This document shows, piece after piece, positions 47,894-60,012 of a stretch of 64,000 bases of DNA. The notes under the pieces were generated by a model, which did not search any database, had not been told where the DNA came from, and worked only from the letters and a program-made list of their open reading frames with translations. Positions within the stretch are counted from its first letter, which is position 1. Each line of letters begins with the position of its first letter. Source of the stretch: Asterella californica (Eukaryota > Streptophyta > Marchantiopsida > Marchantiales > Aytoniaceae); assembly GCA_036924285.1 (NCBI GenBank), contig JAYKYS010000001.1:38563501-38627500 (forward strand). The letters run 5' to 3'. The position numbers and the translations under genes are program-made.

Positions 47894-48034
47894 ACGCGAT
47901 GCAATGAATAGCCAACGTTGGAAAAACCTCATCAAGCTTTATACGAGAAAGAAGGACTCGAAGGGCCAAACAACCAACTCCCTCACGAGAAGAACACAGG
48001 GGCTAAGCCCTGCTATCAATAGCTCTAAAATCGT
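47894..48034 (-). repeat. Dispersed repeat (CCCTTCGGG ... GGCTATTCATT family), copy 4
   Basis: Reverse-strand copy: GCAATGAATAGCCAACG, CATCAAGCTTTA, CGAAGGGCCAAAC, the palindrome CAGGGGCTAAGCCCTG (47997-48012), then AGCTCTAAAATCG. The block order matches 25638-25800 reversed. Confidence 0.7.
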
Positions 48035-50700
48035 TTATCGCTCCTAAAATATCACATACTGGTAAATCGAAACTTCTCCACTCGTAGTCATGGTTTACAT
48101 GTACTAGTAAGAAGCAGAGCGAACCATGACTAGATCCATGGATGTCGGTGCCATGAAGCACGAAAAGAGAACCGGATTGCACTTGTGAAGTCTAACGTTA
48201 TCTGTGATACATAGCTCGTTATTGACAGTCGATTGGAGAACAAAGTGAGATTAGAGTGCATCGATCTTAAATATTGATTGGTTCAAGACTTGGACTGTCA
48301 CTTGTCTCGTATGGTGTCATTAAGAAATTTGCCTTTTGAAAGTGTTGATGACTTGATGATGTGCATCGTGCTCATTCTCTTTGCTTTGCTTTGACTTAGA
48401 AGAGCTTAGGAAACGACAATACATAGAGTATCATGCTATCATAACAGAACACATGTTATGTTGATATTGAAAGCATGAGATTCTTGAACTATATATGAGA
48501 AGTACATTGGAGATAGAGATGATCAGCGTCTAGTTTAGCCATAGAGTTCCTGATCGCAGATTCAGCTTGAAGATAAACAACTGCAATGACTTGGCCCTTG
48601 GGTAAGGTCGAATTAAGTACTAACTAGTCTAAGTAAAGTGAAAGCAAATGGATTTTGCTTCCATTCTATAAGATTCATGTAGAATAAACAAGTGATATTA
48701 GGATATTTCGACAGACAAGTCCTTCGTAACGAGGAGAAGTCAAGCTTCAAGATTGTCCTTGACTGATAGTTGAAACTCGATGGTTTGTGAAGGACATATT
48801 ATCAATTCTATTTTGGCCAAATCTGAGCCTTTGAACACTTTGACTTGATCTGCAAAGAACTGTAGAACATATTGTCTTTTCTTTTTTTCCTTGTTTGTGA
48901 ATGATAGTGTTTGTGTTGTTTTCTTTTCGATCATGTAGTGGTAGTCAAATCCATGATGATGAGAGAAATGGTCAAGAGTGATTATTTGAAGTGTGTCATG
49001 TTCTAACGTTTGTAGTTGTAGTGCAATTTATCAACGATTGGGTAAACAATAGGTTAAGTATCTAATCAACTCTTCATAGTAGAACTCTAATGATTGACGT
49101 TGCTAAATTCTTGATGTCATGCACTTGTATACTTTTTTCAGAGTTTATATTAGTTGTCGATGTCTTGAACTTCATAGAAGAGCTGAGATCAGAGGCTGCT
49201 ACAATTATTCTCACACATGTCATGCATCATATTGTACTCAGCATCACTACAATGGAGAACGATACAGAAATACCCATATAGACATCAAACGTTAAGAAAC
49301 AAATGAATCCATTATAGAAACCCAAACTTGAAGTTTTGATGCAAAAATTAAACTGAAAGAATATCAAATGGAATAGTGAAACTGAAGGAAGAATGGACTT
49401 GTTCGACAACAAACGTTAGTGTACAATTGCTTGACAGGAGGATCTTACTGTACAAGGTCGACTACATGAAGACACTGTCAGCAAGTAAGCTATAAGAAAA
49501 TAATTTGAGTTGATAGTGTTCTTTCCATAACAATGATGACGTCATCGTCCTACAATCTTCCTCGAGAAGTATAGTCAGCTTTTTTGCTCGACTCTTCTCA
49601 GTTGCTTTTCCAATATAAAAACTTCACCATATATATGACTCTACAGCTATGGAGGTAGACGAGACTACTATTAGAAGGCAACATGCGAATGTAGTTGAAG
49701 GTAAACTTGAACTCAATACAACAGAAAGCACAACGGCATATATCACATATGGAGGTAAATAAGTAGACAAATGTGTGCAAGCAATCAATTTCTTTTCATT
49801 TCTCATCTCTCCAGCAACTGCATGAGCTGCTGTATGTATCCAAGAGTGTTATTAGTTATAAACTCCTTGTATTTGTAAGGTAATAGGGTCTTGTTCGATC
49901 AACTGCAATGGTAGAGCAATCCATGAAGAGAGATCTGACAAGTTTTTGGCCGAAGCCAATCTTTGAGTTAAGGAATATTGAACAGAGAGTTCATTTAGGG
50001 AATTGTCTCTAGCATTCTTCTTTACATTTTGCAACAACTCACAAAATTTCTTCTTTCTATCATTTTTACACGTATTATTAGAACAAAATACAACGCTAAC
50101 ATATAACTCAATTTTACTTATCAAACATGTTATTAATATAACAAGAAGTTATAGCTATACCATTTTTACGCATCATATTTAGTATCCGTATGTAAATATC
50201 ATTCAAAATCTGATTTCTATAGAGCATCTAGAATTCATATATAACTGTAGAATATAAACCATTAAAATAATAGTAAGATTTGATTAAAAAGCTCGTATCT
50301 TAATAGTTTACCAAACACATGCGATTTTACAATTTTATAAAGAGGTACAACTTGGAGCAGAAAGCATGTTTGTTAGTTTTCAAGCATCATGTCTTGTAGA
50401 AAGCAATAAGATTCGCACTTTGCATTTTCATTTCACCGTGAAATGTGAACAATCCTTGAATTCCATGGAAGTTCTGCAACAAAAACGACACAAAAGAAGA
50501 AGAAAAATCCATTTGGCAAGGAACATGAAAAACATCAAATTTATCCATCTATATCTTGCGAATAAATCTAATATGTTGAAATGAGAAACTACCATGAAGC
50601 TTATACGTCAATTCACCTTTCACGTTTTACTGCCAGGAAGTTAACTTGTGAGGGTTGAAAATTCACGTTCTATTCCAAGTCACTCTACGACCTCCTTCAC
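48035..50700. other. Intergenic; no gene recognised
   Basis: Both strands were read. Only short frames without recognisable motifs were found; AT-rich throughout. Confidence 0.4.
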
Positions 50701-50713
50701 AAGTTAGGCTACA

Positions 50714-50805
50714 TTAGCGGTGGGGCCCCCACCGCTAAGCATTCTATTTGCCAACTCCACTAATCATTCTATTTGTCTACACTAATCATTCTATTTGTCT
50801 CCATC
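50714..50805. repeat. GC-rich palindrome followed by short tandem repeats
   Basis: TTAGCGGTGGGG (50714-50725) is mirrored perfectly by CCCCACCGCTAA (50727-50738) around a single C. Three units of TAAnCATTCTATTTG follow (starts near 50736, 50761 and 50783; spacing 22-25 bp). Confidence 0.85.
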
Positions 50806-51509
50806 AACTTCTTTCGCTTAAGCTTCAATGGTATTGTGTTATTCTAAGACAAGAATTAATAAGAACAGATCCAGTCCTCTAACTTGATGTAAACAAAGTG
50901 TAGCGCTGATGTTTGTAAATGAATTTCTATATCAAAGTTTAAAATTACTGCGAAATAATATATGTTATGGGGGTATATCATGTATTGTGTGGTAGTACCA
51001 AACTCTCTCATAATAATTATTTCTTTTTTTTCTCAATATACTAGTGATGAGTGTTATAATCTGCATGAGTATTTCCGGATAACTTGATGAGGGATAGATT
51101 AATTAAAAACCACAGCATTGAGAAAACGAAAGAGAACAAAAAACATGTTCTTGACACTGACATATCATAGCCTCGTGTCAGTGTCCTGAAATCATTCACA
51201 CTTGGAAATGGAGAGCCAACTCGTGTTGAAAATGTCGCTCTAAGTAAGGATTCAAGTGTCTAAGACGCTTGTATGGGACTAGCTATACTTGAGAACATCT
51301 AGGAAAGGGACATAATTCCTACATCGAGAAAGGCAGATATTATCAAGGACCACGCTCTAGCACTTAGGTAGCCCGCAAGCAGTAAGTAGCAACTAGTGGC
51401 ATAATGTTCGCTAACTTGCATCTGGAGTTAGCCCATGTTTGTAATCGAACGGTGTGCCGATGCGAAGCACATTTCCAGAATGGTTCCCCCATGAATAGAG
51501 GGCAATGGC

Positions 51510-51689
51510 GACATGTAGAAGATGCAGGTGCGAGTCGATGTAAGTGAAATGTAGTGACATGTAGAAAATGCAATGCAAGTCGATGAAAGTGAAATGTAGT
51601 GACATGTAGAAAATGCAATGCAAGTCTATGTAAGTGGAATGCAGTGACATGTAGAAAATGAATGCAAGTCTATGTAAGTGGAATGCAGT
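51510..51689. repeat. Minisatellite, four 45 bp units
   Basis: Units start GACATGTAGAA at 51510, 51556, 51601 and 51646 (lengths 46, 45, 45 and 44). Each contains AATGCAAGTC.ATG and AAGTG.AATG.AGT. The 45 bp period is a multiple of three, so frames on the minus strand stay open and translate into 15-residue His/Thr/Phe-rich repeats. There is no sign that this is a real protein. Confidence 0.95.
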
Positions 51690-53624
51690 GCAAGCTGATA
51701 GAAGCGAATGAAGAACGTAATGGATAACTGAAATCGTGGAGTTTTAACACAGCAAGAGTGAAGTAAGTCACAGGCTGAATAGCGAACAATGGATGGCATT
51801 ACGAGACCGCAAAGAAGAGAGTTAGTGTACATGGTTTCAGAGGCAATCAGTAAAAGCGGCCGGAAATGACGAGTGAACGGTCAGCCAGGCAGAGGAATAC
51901 ACGAACACCTTTTATGCAAAGAGGTCACTGATGGAGTTGTAAGTCATGTGTAGGTGTACATTCTAGAACCTAACTACCACAAGATACACTCCACCACAAA
52001 GTATAGCAAAACATTCTCCCGTCGCATGCACCTCAGCTTGCTCGCTCACTTCATCAGCACCCATCAGACAGAGTTATGGTATTGATGAGTAGGCAAAGTG
52101 ATGAAATGAAATTGAGCACTTTTCCAACTCATCAGTGCCTTTGTCGGTCCAGGAGTTGTCTGAGGACATAGTTCAGGGTAGGGTAATGGATGTGTGACTT
52201 AACCGACGAGTTTCTTACCGCAGATAGAGACGTTGAAACCGGTTCCAGGATACACCGGACTTGTATATGCTGTTTCTTCCATATAAATCACTTGCTGCTT
52301 CAGATGCTACCAGCCTTAGGTCTTCTTCTCTTCACCTCGGAAATCTCTCCTGCCGACTTCTTCCACTCGCTGGGCGACTTCAGAGGGTGCATCAGGAGTG
52401 ATGTGAGCATTGGAGGGTATATCAGGAGTGATGGTAGCTTATGTTCAGAAATATGCTCTGAGCTACTGTTCGACGCAATACGCTGACATGTCCATTGACC
52501 GTATGAACTGCACTCTGAACTTGCAAGATGCATACCAGGGCATTCCTTCCAAGTTTGCGAGATGTACAATCCACACGTGAACGCACGCCATAGATATGGA
52601 TCTAAGGTGAAGATCTTCGACAGCAGGAGGGAACCAATTAATTAACATGCGGCCCTGAACTACAAAATCAAACTAATAGGGCCCAACATGTGAAGATACG
52701 GTAATCGACTTTGTCAGTACTTTCAGCCTCTCGGTGATTATGGCGTGTACATATCTAGCAACCTGCAGCCTCTAGACAGGATTTGCTTTAACAGCCTTCT
52801 CAGTCATCAAATCTGAGCAAAATGCAAAATCATACATTCCTCGATAGGGGCTCGGTCTTTTACGATGATCATTCTACGCGCCTGTGAGGAATGTACGAAA
52901 GGAGTAACCTGCGCTGTGAGTAGTGACCTCCAACATATGACAAGAAAAGAAGCAACTAGCAATTACGGTACGTAAGAAGCATCTGCGCAGTGCCGCTGTA
53001 TCACGGTGTGGAGACATAATTGTTCCAAGGGATCCCTGCAATGAGAACCCATCTGCTCTTATGCAATCATTTCTTCAGTGACGTAGTTTACAAACCAGCC
53101 TTTCCAACAGTTCATACATAACAGTGAACAAGTCGGCACGGGCTTAATTTGGGACTCAGTTACCTACGCTGCTGACTTATTCAGCTTTGCACCAAATTAT
53201 TTCCCCCTGCGAGCTGCTTCTAGGATCACTTGGTACACGAGACAGATACAAGTCCCCAGAAGCCGGTGGTTATTGGGTTATTCACATATGAATTGAAAGA
53301 ATGGATCTCCCTAAATAAAGCAGGGCTAAGGGTTCCCACCTATCAGTTCCCATTGTACAGGGATAAATGGATCACTGTACAGAACTACTCTTCGAAATTG
53401 GTTTCCGTATATAAGGTTGCTCTGGCCCAGGTTCTGTTTCGGGTGATGTGAGCCATAGCACCTTCACTTAACTCCTCCAACAGAGGTGGATGCAGGTGTT
53501 AAGCCAGGTAACAGTAGAGCTTTACAAAGACATTAAAGGATAACCTAAGAAGGAAGACAGGTGTAATAGCTTGTCTTCATCAACCGTAATCTACAGTAAG
53601 TCTAATGGCTGATTCTGTAATCTA
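51690..53624. other. Intergenic downstream of the IQ-protein gene
   Basis: Short open frames only (52190-52486 +, 53230-53451 +), with no recognised domain. The part nearest 53624 should include the 3' untranslated region of the minus-strand IQ gene. No polyadenylation signal could be picked with confidence. Confidence 0.35.
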
Positions 53625-56600
53625 TTAGATTTTTCTGTGAGTCTGCTTGGTTCCAAATATGACGCCCTGGCAGATTGTCTTTGTATAGACTACCATTGCG
53701 ATAATCACGAGCAGCATTGCACTGACATTGGGCAAGCGAATCTGTGTCATGCTCATGGACTTGGTAAATCCAAGGGCAGATGATCTTTTCCTTCTATCCT
53801 GAACGGGTCCTCCCTCTTCAATATCACCACTTCTTGTAGTAAAACATGAGTTATTAGCTCCTCCACAATCGACATCTGACGATCCATACACCTCCTCTAT
53901 TTTTCTCAGGAGTAGCACCATGTCTACCACAACATCCGGACCGGAGGTCTGGCTGTGATGTTTGACAGCAGAAGCTCCTCCACTTTGATCACTCACTAAC
54001 GGTTGTCTAAGCGTAGATGATGTATCAGAACAGTATACCTTACCTCGATCTAAGTTATGTTTCTCTTGTCTTGAAGTAACCTGACTCGGGCTGGCATCGT
54101 GATACACCTTGTGGACAGCGACTGAGTGCGAATCCCGTTCTGGTATCCCAGACTTCGTACAACCGCCCGTGGTCAGGTCCAGTTGTGATTCTTGCGACGA
54201 CCCAGCTCCAGCAAGCGCAGGCGGAGGAAATGGGGGCGCTGACTGAGCCCGCTGCTGTTGATAGGCAATATGTCTTTGTAAAAGAAACACCTGCGCAAAC
54301 TGCTGCAATCTTTCCTCGTTCCGCTTAAAACTCTCAGCATGACGACATTTACCTTGGACCTTACCTCCACCTTGGTCTGTATCCTCGACCTGTACAAACA
54401 TCACATAGACATAAAGTATATAAGCGTTCCTACCGCAAGACCAAGTTCAACGCCGGTCTCTGGGGTGCAATATAACAAGCCAACTCCAGGTGATAAAAGA
54501 ATATCCAAGGAAACAGTGCGTTTCTAGGATGCACTCTACATAATGCACATCTAGAAGCTGTCAGTAGGCACCACATTCATCGCCAAGAAAACGAGAAAGC
54601 CACATCTCTAGCAATAGCGCATTAGAGGAAGAAAAGTCTGGTAGATAATAGTCACTCCCTTCCCACCTGATGGTTTACGCTCTTTGAACGAGGATTGTTG
54701 TTTAACTTGGCCGACGAGCGTTGAGCAGGTTCTAGACTGCCACGAGAAGACAAGGTAGATTCACTTAGATGAGTATCAGAGGAAATACTCGACACATTCC
54801 TGCCAATCTCGTGCTTTACACCCTTTCTTGACGGAGCCCTTTGCAGCCGCGGCGTTGGGAGCGATATGATGGTGGCCTGTGGGTTTGCTGGGACGGGTAC
54901 ATTGACTGGTTCTCTGCCATCTACACTACAACACCCTGTCGACCGTTCACTACTGCTTGGTTGTTCAGGGGGCTGGGCTTTTCCCAAAATGGCAAACGGT
55001 GGAAAGCACTGCTCAGCCGCAATGGCAGACGTCGAGCGATCAGCAGGAAGAGACCTGAGGGACGCAAGGCAGGTATCAAGACACTCGTCTAAATGGTCAA
55101 CTGACACATTGTTCCAATCCTCATCCTGGCTAGCCTTACCCACCGGCAATTCGCCCGTGGGAATTGCAGGAAGCTCGCCATTCAGAAGTGGACGCAACCC
55201 GGAGTCATCCTTCCCGAATGAGATGGCGATCTCGTAACCTTTCACTCCTGTCTTCTCGAACTCGTCAATCTGTTGGTCAACTGCAATAACGACTACCTTC
55301 TCAACAGAAGACACATCTGGACACAAATCCGTAGCGTCCTTACTCGAGCCACCACCAACATCTTTCCCTTGAAATAGATCAATGTCATCAAAACATTCTA
55401 TTGGTACACCGTCCTCAACCGCCAAAAATTCACGCCCAAGTTGCAGAAGTGAGTCTGCCTGATGGTGCGCACCACTTCCCTTAACTGAATCTGCACCACA
55501 AGCTGCTAAATGCTCAGTGGCAACTGCCTGGAGTTGACACATACGAGAATACCTACGCCATTGAAGTTGAATTATTAGTGCTGCCGTGTGCAGTACAGTC
55601 AGATGACACCGCACTAGATGCCCTCGTACACATGCCTGGATGAGAACGGCGGCCTTTTCTTCTATCACGGTTTTCTTGTGGGTTGCAGATCTTCGTCTGA
55701 ACAGAAACGCACGAGCATGAGCTTGCAACGTAGCTGCAGCCTGCGTGCGCATGTAACTGTATGCCTTCCATTGTCTTTGGACTGTACTAGCTGCTTTGTG
55801 CATTCGCACCAGTTTCCGTCTAACAACGTAACCACGAGCATAAGCTTGTAAAGTGATAGCTGCATGAAGTCTTCTTTCCTCAGCTTGTTGCACCGACGCT
55901 GTTGCTGCTGCTGCTAAGGCTTCTCGTGAAGCACGATATCGGCGCCAACTGGTCTGAATGGTGAGCACAGCACAAGACAAGTTCTTGAGTTCACGTCTAG
56001 ACGAGTGACCACGAATGTGAGCCTGGATAACTGAGGCAGCTCTGTTTCTCACGGTGTTTTCGATCTTCAAATGCTTCAACATGAGCCTGCTTTGAGCAGC
56101 TCGCCATGTCTTTTGCAACACAAGAGCTGCTTCGTTCAGCTCCTGACTCCTGGTAGTCGTCGCCGCTACTTTTTCTTGGAAAAGCCTGTACTGCCTTCTT
56201 TGTAGGCAAGCCTTCCAGCAGCTCTGGATACTCAAAGCTGCACCGTCCTCGCGCTTATTCCTTTCAAACAATAGAACCCCTTGGATAACATTAGGCCTAG
56301 AATGTCCACTAGGCATGATAGGTTTCTCCACTACTTCATTTTCGTCACTATACTTCACATTATCTTCCTCATATAAATCTTTACCATCGGCGTCCATGTG
56401 TAAGGCCCTCCGGTCCTCACCTCCACCTGGATCTATTGTCGAAGTGGATGCGCTAGCAAGTTCACATAATTGTAATTCGCATTTTAAACCCTGTATTTGT
56501 TGTCGATCCACAATATCACTGGTGGACAATGTTTCTGTTTGCCATCCTTCCTCCAGTCGTTCGCGTGAACTACAAACTGAAGATTCTGGTGCATGCGTTC

Positions 56601-57261
56601 CATACGTTCCATCAGAGCCCAGTACTCGTTCCTTTAAGCTGTTATCACTGTTAAATATTTCCGAGTTAGACGCTCTTGAACGAGAAACCTCCGTATCCAC
56701 AACAGCGGCCTTTCCCCTATCATATGAGTTAACACGTCCCAGTGTGATCGTCAAATCTACTGAACTCGTTGTGACACAAGCGCCATCGGCTGCACCAGAA
56801 GAGGAGTCCTGGTGATCATCAGTTCCGACAGCACGGTTCCCTCGTGTATCCTTTGGTCCAATTCCATCGACGACTAAATCTATACCTGCTGAACTACCGA
56901 CCAGCTCCTTATGATGTTTGGGTTTTACTCCAACAAGTAGCCCCGATTCTACACCTTTACTCTGTTCCGCGCTTCTCCCCGCAATATCGAGCGTCGAGCT
57001 TTCCACAGAAGTGAATGAGTTCCTTCTTACATTAACAAACCCTTTGAATGACTCAAGAGATGAGAGGTTACGAGTGACTCCTGAAGCACGATGAATGATT
57101 CTCTGTCCTTGCGTCTCCGTGACAGGAGCTAAGAAACCCTGCTGCTCTTCCTTCGCATCGCTGGTGAGCAAGTGCATTCCCGCGGTCAGCGAAAGCTTGA
57201 GCTTGAGCCTCTGGGAGGCAGGGACCCCAGTGGCCCCCCCAAAGGAGACCACTCGTTTCAT
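53625..57261 (-). CDS. Multi-IQ-motif protein (probable calmodulin-binding), two coding exons visible
   Basis: The large exon (57261-54667) starts at an ATG directly behind an acceptor-like TGTCTGCAG. It joins exon 54389-53625 through a phase-0 intron of 277 bp (54666-54390) with donor CAG|GTGGGA and acceptor TTTGTACAG|GTC. The product is about 1,119 residues. A Ser/Thr-rich, low-complexity N-terminal third comes first. Nine IQ-like motifs follow at about residues 341-578, including IQSCWKACLQRRQYR, IQAHIRGHSSRR, LQAYARGYVVRR and IQACVRGHLVR. The C-terminal region is acidic/Ser-rich and ends with a hydrophobic stretch (SAMLLVIIAMVVYTKTICQG), a possible tail anchor. IQ motifs bind calmodulin or calmodulin-like light chains. 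No motor, calponin-homology or IQD67 domain is visible, so the family is unassigned. An upstream exon is likely (see the next entry). Confidence 0.8.
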
Positions 57262-58075
57262 CTGCAGACAATCCACGACAGCAAGCGTTCCGTCAGAAGC
57301 TCCAGTGCACAGAGACGATCGAGGTAGAAGACATGCGTTTTCTGAGCCCAGATAACAAAATGATCACCAGGCAGAGAGGAGAGAAACTAGAGAACACAAC
57401 TTTCGCGGATACAGATGCTGGGCTGAAAGACTACGACCATTTTCTTAATCTTTTCCGGTTCCGTAGTTCGAGTTTTGGTTGCCTCTCGGTATGATGTACA
57501 CCAATGTGACTGTTGTAATCACAAGGGCGAACGGGTAGGCGCAATACCCATGACCCACAAATTAGGAGTTGCAGTCCACAAGTTGGCTCTTCATCGTGCT
57601 CAGTCGATTGAACTGGAAGTAATGATACCTTGACTTCTAGTGGTAGAAACGGATCGAAACTCGTAATCAAGCTACTTGTGACGAAAAGCCAAACAACCAA
57701 ACGAGTCCGCTGAACTGTAAATGACAGTCCCCAATAGTCTCTTATGGCAGATGGTCACAACCGATGGCCTGACGACGACTCCACTAACGGAAAGTTAGAT
57801 CGCTCTCGAGTATGTTGTAGGGGTGCACAATCAGAGGGCAAGCATATGTCTTTAAGTGCCTCAATGCTGGACCCACAGTCCTTCAGCCGAGCTTTCAACT
57901 CCTATGCCCAGTTTATTCCATGGGTTCCAATTTCGCGCGAAGGTGAACGAGACGGAGTGTTCCTAACACCCGTGGTGCATTAGGCAGCAAAGTCGATGTA
58001 ATTCCTCAGTGTCCCAACAACACTCCTCTCATCGATAATCACAAAAGGGATCGGACCAACTAGCATTTTACTTAC

Positions 58076-58733
58076 TTGAAGAAAAAGCGAGAAGATGGGT
58101 GGTGACCGAGTGCTAAAAACACAGCTTAGAGAAGAAGGCAATGCAACCAACCTCAAAAACTTAGGAGTATTATGATCATCTTGCTCGGTGCGCGCCATAC
58201 ACACCGCCACGTGCGGCACCATAGGACGGAGAGACCAGGCGAGCCGAGGGAACCTCCACCACTCACATGGGGTTAGGTGAGGCAGCAACCTCAGGATCTC
58301 AGAAAGAATGTCGAGGGAAAGACGTCCATGCGCTGAAGAACGATAGAAGAGAATCAAGAGGTCGATCCGAGGGACGATCAAACCGACGAACAAACAAGGA
58401 GGAGTGCGGAGATGAGTGGGAGGAGAAGGGAGGAGAAAAGACAGTAGCGGATTTGTCGTCGACAGGTCTGGTGCTGTTGGCGGGTGCTCCTCCCTCGCAG
58501 TGCGTTGCTTGTACTGGAACACATCCACTGACTAGGACTGAGCTAGGACCAGAAGGAGGAGAAGAGGCAGTAGCAGCACACCGGGACGGCACCTGGCTGA
58601 CTTCGCGTGAATCATTGCCGAAAGCAGAGCTGCGGAGAGTCGAGTCTGGTAACGAAGAAACATCATATGATTTCTTTGCATCTTCTGTGCTCTTCATTTG
58701 CTTCTTCTGCATTCTAATATTTCTCCGCCACAT
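58076..58733 (-). other. Probable 5' exon of the IQ gene (untranslated or coding)
   Basis: On the minus strand TTCAA|GTAAGTA at 58075 is a near-ideal donor, and CTGCAG|ATG at 57262 a good acceptor, defining an 814 bp intron. Frames upstream are open (58528-57980 and 58733-58299). The first would read into MKRVVSFGG in phase, so an N-terminal extension is possible. It contains LSLDILSEILRLLPHL, superficially F-box-like. A 5' untranslated exon is equally likely, since several short ATG frames occur here. Dense overlapping open frames reflect the higher GC content. Confidence 0.4.
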
Positions 58734-59120
58734 TTACCCATGCTTGGGAGTATCCACTCTCCGGCCCACTTTCGCCATTTGTGATCGCTGGCCTAAGGGA
58801 GTAAGCTCGCTCGAGCGAGAGAAGGAGACCTCTGCAGTGCAAGGGTACGTACCGTAGGTCTGCAGCAGCTATTGGACCCTTGACTTTGTGATTTATGGAG
58901 TGGGTCCCCCACGCCCTAATTTAACTTCCAGGCAGGCAAGCACGCAGCGCTTCTTGCTCGCTCTCTGTCCGTCAGTCAGTCCACATTGACTCCACAAAGG
59001 CAATTCCGGCGCTGCTCCTTTCTTCTATCCGTTCCATTAATGGCATTCCTAAGGAGTTTGAAAAGTATATTGTCCGAGCCAAATCAGTTCTTTTCTCATC
59101 AGTTAAAATAGTTAAACTGT
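58734..59120 (-). promoter_or_regulatory. Presumed promoter region of the IQ gene
   Basis: GC content falls from the probable first exon outward to AT-rich DNA by about 59100, which places the transcription start in this interval. Repeated CTGACTGAC/GTCAGTCAGTC and an AT-rich ATAAATCAC segment near 58885-58895 are visible. No core promoter element can be assigned firmly. Confidence 0.3.
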
Positions 59121-59175
59121 AGGTACCACTAATTTAGCGGGGGATACTCCGCTGCTAAATAGTTTAGTTTAGTTC
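59121..59175. repeat. TTAGCGG...GCTAAAT imperfect palindrome
   Basis: ATTTAGC..GG at 59132 and CCGCTGCTAAAT ending at 59160 form an imperfect stem around GGGATACT. It resembles the palindrome at 50714-50738 (TTAGCGG...CCGCTAA). Confidence 0.5.
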
Positions 59176-60010
59176 TAGATGCGATTAATCTCAATACGAT
59201 AGGTTATCCTATGCGTCTTGTTGTCTTATTTTCGTTTGTCTTTAACTTTATCTTATTCTGAGTCTTTCAAAATGTTTTCCTGTCGTGGATCAACTATTCA
59301 AGAAAATAATCATTTTAAAAATAAATGTATTTATATTTGTCATTTATGTGATTCTTACGATACTATGGGATAGCAATCATGGACTAGATCAAAATTGAAT
59401 TTTAAATCATTGTAAATGAACTTGTTGAAAGAGAATTACAAAGATTCAAAGACTTCGTGTTTTGATACAGAAATTTACTTCCTCAGCCCCCGTATGGACA
59501 ATTGAACCTGATCAGTCTCCCGATGTTCAAACTTACTTCCTAAATCTCTTTATCAGATATCGATCGAGTCGATCGAGAACAAATCGCAGTGATAGGAGAA
59601 CTGTGCGAGCACAAGTGCGATAATGCATAGTAGCGAGAGTTTAGATCATACTGTCAAAACGAGAAGAGTCTGGTGCTGTTTGAAGAGAACGCAGAAGAAA
59701 AAACATAGTGCTGACAGAAAATGACATGGGAAAAAAGAGGAGAATGAATGCATGTTCGAGGGTCAAAGATCAATGCAACAATGCTCAGTAGCATGATTGA
59801 CAAAGCGAGATGATTCGAATTGCTGGTGAGATCACGCGTTAGGAAAGAGTGCTCGCTCGTGCAACATTTGATAATGTGAAAGAGCAGTTGTCATCGATCG
59901 AATGCAATGTGCTCTCTAGCAGAATTTGAAGCGGACATTTGGAATGATGTACCATACATGTGGGTGGTGGCAGCTATTCATCGAATCATAAAAGCAGTAG
60001 AGAGAGATCA
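59176..60010. other. AT-rich intergenic sequence
   Basis: No intact coding frame. The part after 59550 may include more upstream sequence of the RPA-like relic, but its translation is too broken to align by eye. Confidence 0.3.
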
Positions 60011-60012
60011 TT

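Noticed and set aside
56315..56815. 166-codon + strand frame inside the IQ gene region
   Set aside because: Antisense to the continuous 870-codon minus-strand exon; the composition is explained by that exon.
58267..58857. 196-codon + strand frame upstream of the IQ gene
   Set aside because: All frames on both strands are open here because of GC content. The splice signals favour minus-strand transcription and no domain was seen.
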